Assembly (NCBI GenBank): GCA_946410525.1
Contig: CAMKAQ010000022.1
Coordinates: 1 to 9,629 of the forward strand
DNA: 9,629 bases
DNA from: an uncultured Caryophanales bacterium
GTDB taxonomy: Bacteria > Bacillota_I > Bacilli_A > RFN20 > CAG-826
Reading direction: 5' to 3'
A program made the translations under genes and the position numbers. The number at the start of each line of letters is the position of its first letter. The first letter of the stretch is position 1. Below are positions 6,155 to 9,629 of this stretch, in pieces. The notes under the pieces are model-generated. The model was not told the origin of the DNA. It saw only the letters and a program-made list of their open reading frames with translations, and searched no databases.

Positions 6155-6693
6155 AAGTAAAATATCCTAATGTAATAGTTGTTGAAGGCAAAATGGACAA
6201 GGATTTGCTCCAGTCTTTTTTGGATGCAGACATAGTTACTACTAATGGTTCCGAGGTTTCACGTGAAACTATAGAGTACATAAGAGCCTTGTCAAAGACA
6301 AGGACGATTGTCGTTTTAACTGACCCTGATGCTCCTGGAAAAAGAATTAGAGACATCTTAAACAGCGAGATTGCGGGGCTCTTTAACGCATTCATCCCAA
6401 AAGAAAAAGCCATTAAAAAGCATAAAGTCGGTGTAGCGGAGTCTGATAAGGCTACGATCATGGAAGCTTTGGACCATTTAATGCTCGAAACAAAAGAAAA
6501 GAAATCTTCAAATTTGACTATGAACGATTTGTTTGAGCTTGGCCTTGCTGGAGGAAGCGATTCTGCTGCCAAAAGAAAGGTGCTCGAGAACAAACTTCAT
6601 GTTGATCAGGTTAATGGAAAGACCCTTTTGAAACGACTTCAGGCGCTTGGATTAGATAGAAAAGATTTAGAGGAGGTTCTCGGCAATGAATGA
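6151..6693 (+). CDS. rnmV: Ribonuclease M5
   Basis: RNase M5 makes the final cuts that release mature 5S rRNA from its precursor in low-GC Gram-positive bacteria, working on a ribosomal protein L18-bound substrate. The N-terminal half is a Toprim domain with the catalytic glutamate in VIVVEGKMDK (E12) and the DxD motif in VLTDPDAPGKRIR (D58, D60). AFIPKEKAIKKHKVGVAES (80-98) is characteristic of the M5 family. The C-terminal part (about 115-180) is helical and variable. The 180 residues fit the family. The start ATG overlaps the tatD stop (ATGA), giving translational coupling. The 3' end overlaps rsmA by 8 nt and carries the rsmA ribosome site. The pairing with rsmA joins two rRNA maturation enzymes. 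Confidence 0.95.
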   Translation: MKVKYPNVIVVEGKMDKDLLQSFLDADIVTTNGSEVSRETIEYIRALSKTRTIVVLTDPDAPGKRIRDILNSEIAGLFNAFIPKEKAIKKHKVGVAESDKATIMEALDHLMLETKEKKSSNLTMNDLFELGLAGGSDSAAKRKVLENKLHVDQVNGKTLLKRLQALGLDRKDLEEVLGNE

Positions 6694-7486
6694 AGAACAA
6701 TATTTTGAAAAAATCGCTGAGTACAAGCTCTTAGCGAAGCACGAAGTTGGCCAAAACTTCCTTATCGATTCCGATGCGGCAAAGAAGATCGTCGATTTAG
6801 CCGAGATTGAAGAAGCTGACAAAGTTTTAGAAATCGGTTCTGGCGCAGGATCTCTTTCGTATTTTATCGAACAAAGCGCATCCAAAGCAGATTTGATCGA
6901 TATTGATGAAGGCTTGGTTCAGAAACTTAAAGAAGACTACGTAAACTCAAAGACGGTTACCCCGATGGTTGGCAACGCCATGAAATGGGATTACGAGAAA
7001 TACACCAAGATCATCAGCAACCTTCCTTACTACATCACCAGCGCAATCCTTGAGAGGGTTTTGCTTAACGGAAAGAACCTAAAGACCGGTGTTTTCATGG
7101 TTCAAAAGGAAGTTGTTTCTAGACTTAAGGCGCCTCAAGGAAGCGAAGACTATAGTCCTTTAGGACTACTTATCAGATATCGTGCCGATTTCGTTAAAGG
7201 ATTCAATGTTCCAAGAACGTCTTTCGCGCCCGCTCCACACGTGGATTCCAGCGTCTTCGTTTTAAAGATCAAAAACGACAACCTCGAAGATGCAAATAAA
7301 CTCTATTCTTTGGCGTCGGCCCTCTTCCTCCACAAGAGGAAAACCATCTACAACAACCTCACCCAACACCTAAAAGATTCAGCGAAGGCCAAAGAGGTTT
7401 TGGAGAAAGCCCAAATCAAGCCAAACTTAAGGCCTCAGGAGATATCTTTGGAAGGATATTTAAGCCTACTTAAGGCAATTAGTTGA
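6686..7486 (+). CDS. rsmA: 16S rRNA (adenine1518-N6/adenine1519-N6)-dimethyltransferase
   Basis: RsmA (KsgA) dimethylates two adjacent adenines in the 3'-terminal hairpin of 16S rRNA during late 30S assembly, using S-adenosylmethionine. Motifs are complete: GQNFLID (22-28), SAM-binding VLEIGSGAGSLS (47-58), an acidic motif II in DLIDIDEGL (69-77), catalytic NLPYYITS (112-119) and APAPHVDSSV (181-190). The C-terminal helical domain has FLHKRKTIYNNL (214-225) and LRPQEISLEGYLSL (248-261). The length of 266 residues is slightly below the roughly 290 of Bacillus KsgA. AGGAGG at 6671-6676 lies 9 nt before the ATG, inside rnmV, and the genes overlap by 8 nt. It is the last tightly coupled gene of the mnmE cluster. 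Confidence 0.97.
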   Translation: MNEEQYFEKIAEYKLLAKHEVGQNFLIDSDAAKKIVDLAEIEEADKVLEIGSGAGSLSYFIEQSASKADLIDIDEGLVQKLKEDYVNSKTVTPMVGNAMKWDYEKYTKIISNLPYYITSAILERVLLNGKNLKTGVFMVQKEVVSRLKAPQGSEDYSPLGLLIRYRADFVKGFNVPRTSFAPAPHVDSSVFVLKIKNDNLEDANKLYSLASALFLHKRKTIYNNLTQHLKDSAKAKEVLEKAQIKPNLRPQEISLEGYLSLLKAIS

Positions 7487-7510
7487 TTTAAAAAATCAAA
7501 CTAGTAAAAT
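7483..7510 (+). promoter_or_regulatory. Candidate ispE promoter with 7-bp inverted repeat
   Basis: TTGATT (7483-7488) and TAAAAT (7505-7510) are 16 bp apart, predicting a start near 7517, only about 9 nt before the ispE ATG. TTGATTT (7483-7489) and AAATCAA (7493-7499) form a perfect inverted repeat with a 3-nt centre over the -35, overlapping the rsmA stop codon. No terminator follows rsmA, so read-through from upstream is also possible. AT-richness makes chance matches more likely. Confidence 0.4.
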
Positions 7511-7525
7511 CGTGTTATTCCACTT

Positions 7526-8395
7526 ATGTTATTTGAGAAATCACATCGAATAGTTAAATCCTACGCGAAGATCAATCTCTCGCTTAAGGTTCTCAACGAA
7601 AGAGAAGACGGCTACCACAATCTCGAAACCGTCATGATTCCGATTGAGCTTCACGACGTCATCGAAATTGAGAAACGCCCAGGCGCTTTTGACACGTTCA
7701 TCACTTGTGATGATATTGGTCTTGCTAACCTTCGTCATAACCTCTGCACCAAAGCGGTCGAAGCCATGAGAAAAGAATTTGGCTTTAAAGATAACTTCAA
7801 CATCAACATCCACAAGGAGATTCCTTTTGCTGCTGGCTTAGGCGGAGGCTCTTCCAACGCTGCCGCGGTCATCGAAAGCCTTATCTCGCTTCTTAATATC
7901 AAAGCGGAGCCAGAAGTCATCAACCGCATCGCTTTAAGCCTTGGGGCGGACGTTCCTTTCTTTCTTAACACAAAGCCTGCGCTTGCCACCTCTTTAGGTG
8001 AAAATCTACAGCAAATCCCCGTTAAAACCCAATATCACTGCCTTATCGTTAAACCTAAGACCGGCTTAAGCACAGGCGCGATATTCCAGATCTGCGATGA
8101 ATTCGAAAAAGAGAACGCAGACACCGAAAAAATCCTTGAAGGATTGGCCAAAGACGACCTTGAGCTCATTGGCCAAGCCACAGGCAACGACTTATATCCA
8201 CCAGCAGCATCTGTTTTGCCTGAGGTGAAGAAAGTCGTAGACTCTTTGAAGAAGGCAGGATTCCCGGTCGCTGCTATGACTGGAAGCGGATCCGCCTGCT
8301 TCGGCTTATCTAAAGACGCTAAATTCGTTAAAGAACAAGCGAAGATTTATAAAAACCTTGGTTATATAGTCCGTGTGACCAAAACCATGAAATAA
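7526..8395 (+). CDS. ispE: 4-diphosphocytidyl-2-C-methyl-D-erythritol kinase
   Basis: IspE is the GHMP-family kinase of the MEP isoprenoid pathway, phosphorylating CDP-methylerythritol with ATP. Visible motifs are SYAKINLSLKVL (12-23, with K15), REDGYHNLETVM (26-37), the ATP-binding loop PFAAGLGGGSSNAAAVI (100-116), GADVPFFL (140-147, with catalytic D142) and the C-terminal MTGSGSACFG (251-260). The length of 289 residues matches the family. The ATG has no Shine-Dalgarno in the preceding 15 nt, and the N-terminus is about five residues longer than in B. subtilis. No better start was found. glmU follows 11 nt downstream, a gene pair also close together in Bacillus. It implies isoprenoid (undecaprenyl, quinone or prenylated tRNA) supply by MEP. 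Confidence 0.96.
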   Translation: MLFEKSHRIVKSYAKINLSLKVLNEREDGYHNLETVMIPIELHDVIEIEKRPGAFDTFITCDDIGLANLRHNLCTKAVEAMRKEFGFKDNFNINIHKEIPFAAGLGGGSSNAAAVIESLISLLNIKAEPEVINRIALSLGADVPFFLNTKPALATSLGENLQQIPVKTQYHCLIVKPKTGLSTGAIFQICDEFEKENADTEKILEGLAKDDLELIGQATGNDLYPPAASVLPEVKKVVDSLKKAGFPVAAMTGSGSACFGLSKDAKFVKEQAKIYKNLGYIVRVTKTMK

Positions 8396-8406
8396 GGAGT
8401 TCCGTT

Positions 8407-9411
8407 ATGGAAAAGTACGCAATTATATTGGCGGCCGGCAAAGGCACCAGAATGAAAAGCAAAAGAGACGACATCTCTAAGGTCTCTTTCCCTATCCTTG
8501 GCCAGCCTCTCGTTAAATATGTCATCAACGCTTTAAAGCCTCTTGGATTCAAGAAGCTTGTCGCTGTTGTTGGCTTTGGAGGTAAAACCAGCGAGAAGAT
8601 CGTCAAAGACGAATGTGAAGTCGTTTGGCAATTAGAACAAAAAGGAACCGGCCACGCTGTTATGATGGCGGGTCCAGTTCTTGAAAAACTCGAAGGCGAA
8701 ACCATCGTCTGCTGTGGCGATACCCCTCTTCTTACCACCGAAACCTTCGAAGCTTTATTCAAAGCCCACGAAGAGAACGGCAACGCCATGACCGTTATGA
8801 CCTCTATCCTCGAAGATCCGTTCGGATATGGAAGAATCGTCAAAGTTAACGGAAACGTTACCAAAATCGTTGAGCAGAAGGATGCTACCGAAGAAGAAAG
8901 AGCCATTAACGAAGTTAACGCAGGCGTCTACGTCTTCGATAATGCCAAGTTATTCGAAGCATTAGGCCACCTTACAACGAAAAACGCCGCTGGCGAATAT
9001 TATTTGACCGACGTTCTCGGAATCTTCGTGAATAACGGCTTTAAAGTTGGCTCCTACCCAGTCAAAGACCCAGACGAAACCCTTGGCGTTAACGATCGCA
9101 ACCAGCTTTCTATCGCCGCGAAGATCATCCAGAAGCGCATTAACAAGGCCCATATGGTCGCTGGCGTCTCGATTGAGGACCCAGACAACACTTACATTGC
9201 CCCAACCGTTAAAATCGGCCAGGACACCACGATTGCTCCAGGAAGCTACATCATGGGCAACACCGTGATTGGCGAAGAGTCCTTGATTGGCCCAAACACC
9301 ACCCTCAAAGATGCAAAAGTTGGCAACCATGCTAAGGTCGTTATGAGCAGCGTTTCCAATGCCGAGATCAAAGACGGCGAGGAAATTGGCCCGTTCGCCA
9401 ACGTTAAGTAA
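8407..9411 (+). CDS. glmU: UDP-N-acetylglucosamine pyrophosphorylase, GlmU-like, lacking the acetyltransferase C-terminus
   Basis: GlmU normally acetylates glucosamine-1-phosphate (C-terminal domain) and uridylates it to UDP-GlcNAc (N-terminal domain). The uridylyltransferase half looks intact: LAAGKGTRM (8-16), QKGTGHAVMMAG (78-89), CGDTPLLT (103-110, metal-binding D105), GYGRIVKVNGNVTKIVEQKD (140-159), EVNAGVYVF (169-177), GEYYLTDVL (196-204) and VNDRNQL (228-234, N229). A left-handed beta-helix begins about 251 with I-P-type hexapeptides but stops after EIGPFANVK at 334. Full GlmU is about 450-460 residues, and its next segment begins the coil region holding the acetyltransferase His, Lys and Tyr. 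Those residues are absent here. The start LAAGKGTRMKSK..KVSFPILG differs slightly from the usual L-KVLHP. AAGGAG (8394-8399), overlapping the ispE stop, lies 7 nt before the ATG. The product is probably a monofunctional pyrophosphorylase (inference). A terminator follows directly. Confidence 0.88.
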   Translation: MEKYAIILAAGKGTRMKSKRDDISKVSFPILGQPLVKYVINALKPLGFKKLVAVVGFGGKTSEKIVKDECEVVWQLEQKGTGHAVMMAGPVLEKLEGETIVCCGDTPLLTTETFEALFKAHEENGNAMTVMTSILEDPFGYGRIVKVNGNVTKIVEQKDATEEERAINEVNAGVYVFDNAKLFEALGHLTTKNAAGEYYLTDVLGIFVNNGFKVGSYPVKDPDETLGVNDRNQLSIAAKIIQKRINKAHMVAGVSIEDPDNTYIAPTVKIGQDTTIAPGSYIMGNTVIGEESLIGPNTTLKDAKVGNHAKVVMSSVSNAEIKDGEEIGPFANVK

Positions 9412-9430
9412 TCCCAAAACAACGAATTTT

Positions 9431-9456
9431 GCCTCCGAAAACGGAGGCTTTTCTTT
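9431..9456 (+). terminator. Intrinsic terminator after glmU
   Basis: GCCTCCG (9431-9437) pairs with CGGAGGC (9442-9448) around an AAAA loop and is followed by TTTTCTTT. This GC-rich hairpin begins 20 nt after the glmU stop, so the short glmU gene ends in an intact transcription unit, not in a decayed remnant. Confidence 0.93.
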
Positions 9457-9464
9457 ATCTTTCT

Positions 9465-9510
9465 AAAGCGTTACAATGTATATACAAAAGCGTTACAACT
9501 AATTTTAACG
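9465..9510 (+). promoter_or_regulatory. Operator-like array before the antitoxin gene: 12-bp direct repeats flanking a palindrome
   Basis: AAAGCGTTACAA occurs exactly at 9465-9476 and 9487-9498, a 22-bp period or about two helical turns. The 10 bp between the copies, TGTATATACA (9477-9486), is a perfect palindrome. A shorter reversed half-site, TAACG (9506-9510), mirrors CGTTA of the second repeat. TACAAT at 9472-9477 could be a -10, but its -35 would fall in the terminator T tract and is poor. The layout suits autoregulation by a ribbon-helix-helix antitoxin (known of the family, inferred here). Confidence 0.65.
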
Positions 9511-9513
9511 AAA

Positions 9514-9629
9514 ATGCCGAAGACAACTCTGAATTTAAGAATAGACAGCAATATCAAAAAACAAGCTGAAAAGGTTGTTGATGAACTTGGCATTTCGGTG
9601 TCTGCTGCCATCATCCTTTATCTCAAGGC
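9514..9629 (+). CDS. RelB/DinJ-family antitoxin, N-terminal part (cut by window edge)
   Basis: Antitoxins of this family neutralise a RelE/YafQ-type mRNA interferase and repress their own operon through an N-terminal ribbon-helix-helix fold. The visible 38 codons read MPKTTLNLRIDSNIKKQAEK followed by VVDELGISVSAAIILYL. This gives the beta-strand TTLNLRID (4-11), a first helix (12-26), the turn LGIS (27-30) and the second helix starting V-S-A-A-I, the usual DinJ-like pattern with LGIS-S-AI-L-. The ATG has no visible Shine-Dalgarno. The repeat array immediately upstream supports an autoregulated toxin-antitoxin operon. The toxin, if present, lies beyond the window, so pairing is unproven. An orphan RHH regulator is the alternative. 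Confidence 0.8.
   Translation, partial: MPKTTLNLRIDSNIKKQAEKVVDELGISVSAAIILYLK

Noticed and set aside
6147..6593. 148-codon open frame on the minus strand opposite rnmV
   Set aside because: It mirrors the rnmV frame, has no promoter or ribosome site and no recognisable domain.
6152..7486. TGA as tryptophan (Mollicute code)
   Set aside because: TGA closes tatD, rnmV and rsmA exactly at the expected family lengths, and tryptophans in the window are encoded by TGG.
8328..8906. 192-codon open frame on the minus strand across ispE-glmU
   Set aside because: It lies opposite strongly conserved ispE and glmU coding sequence, has no recognisable motif, and its composition is that of an antisense shadow.
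9400..9430. Frameshift explanation for the short glmU
   Set aside because: The sequence after the stop gives no GlmU-like continuation in any frame, and the terminator begins 20 nt later, so a single indel inside this window would not restore the missing ~115 residues.
1..9629. CRISPR arrays, insertion sequences, tRNA or rRNA genes, prophage parts
   Set aside because: No regularly spaced repeats, transposase-like frames, cloverleaf-type tRNA sequences or rRNA segments were found. Apart from the antitoxin start, the content is housekeeping.

Overview
The window is a chromosomal replication-origin neighbourhood of a Bacillota-type bacterium. It runs from a partial dnaA (minus strand, cut by the left edge) across an AT-rich intergenic oriC with a cluster of DnaA boxes. 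The divergent plus-strand genes that follow are rpmH, rnpA, yidC, jag/khpB, mnmE, tatD, rnmV, rsmA, ispE and a glmU-like gene. The right edge cuts a RelB/DinJ-type antitoxin gene. Every gene is co-oriented with a fork leaving oriC. TGA is used as a normal stop (tatD, rnmV and rsmA end in TGA), so this is not a genetic-code-4 Mycoplasma. Gene content, gene order and the lipoprotein-type YidC point to Bacilli/Erysipelotrichia or a related uncultured lineage. The exact taxon cannot be fixed from the window.

Layout. 1-630 is the DnaA N-terminus with Walker A. 631-1135 is oriC. 1136-3938 holds rpmH-rnpA-yidC-jag, which starts at a near-consensus promoter containing a perfect 9-bp inverted repeat and closes with a strong intrinsic terminator at 3945-3973. 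4029-7486 holds mnmE-tatD-rnmV-rsmA, tightly packed with 1-nt spacing or overlaps. 7526-9411 holds ispE-glmU, possibly with its own promoter, ending at a strong terminator (9431-9456). 9461-9629 is a repeat-rich operator region and the antitoxin start.

The genes cover replication initiation (DnaA), ribosome and tRNA/rRNA maturation (L34, RnpA, RnmV, RsmA, MnmE), membrane protein insertion and RNA binding (YidC, KhpB), isoprenoid precursors by the MEP pathway (IspE) and UDP-sugar synthesis for the envelope (GlmU-like). The set looks like two origin-proximal clusters that are separate in Bacillus subtilis (rpmH-rnpA-spoIIIJ-jag-mnmE, and yabD-rnmV-ksgA-ispE-gcaD) joined end to end.

Most of the window is ordinary housekeeping sequence and I see no clearly new multi-gene system. 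The points most worth a second look are a cleanly shortened GlmU lacking the acetyltransferase catalytic region, a YidC with a large extra extracytoplasmic domain after its lipobox, and inverted repeats placed on the putative control regions of rpmH, mnmE and ispE. The direct-repeat/palindrome operator in front of the antitoxin gene also stands out.
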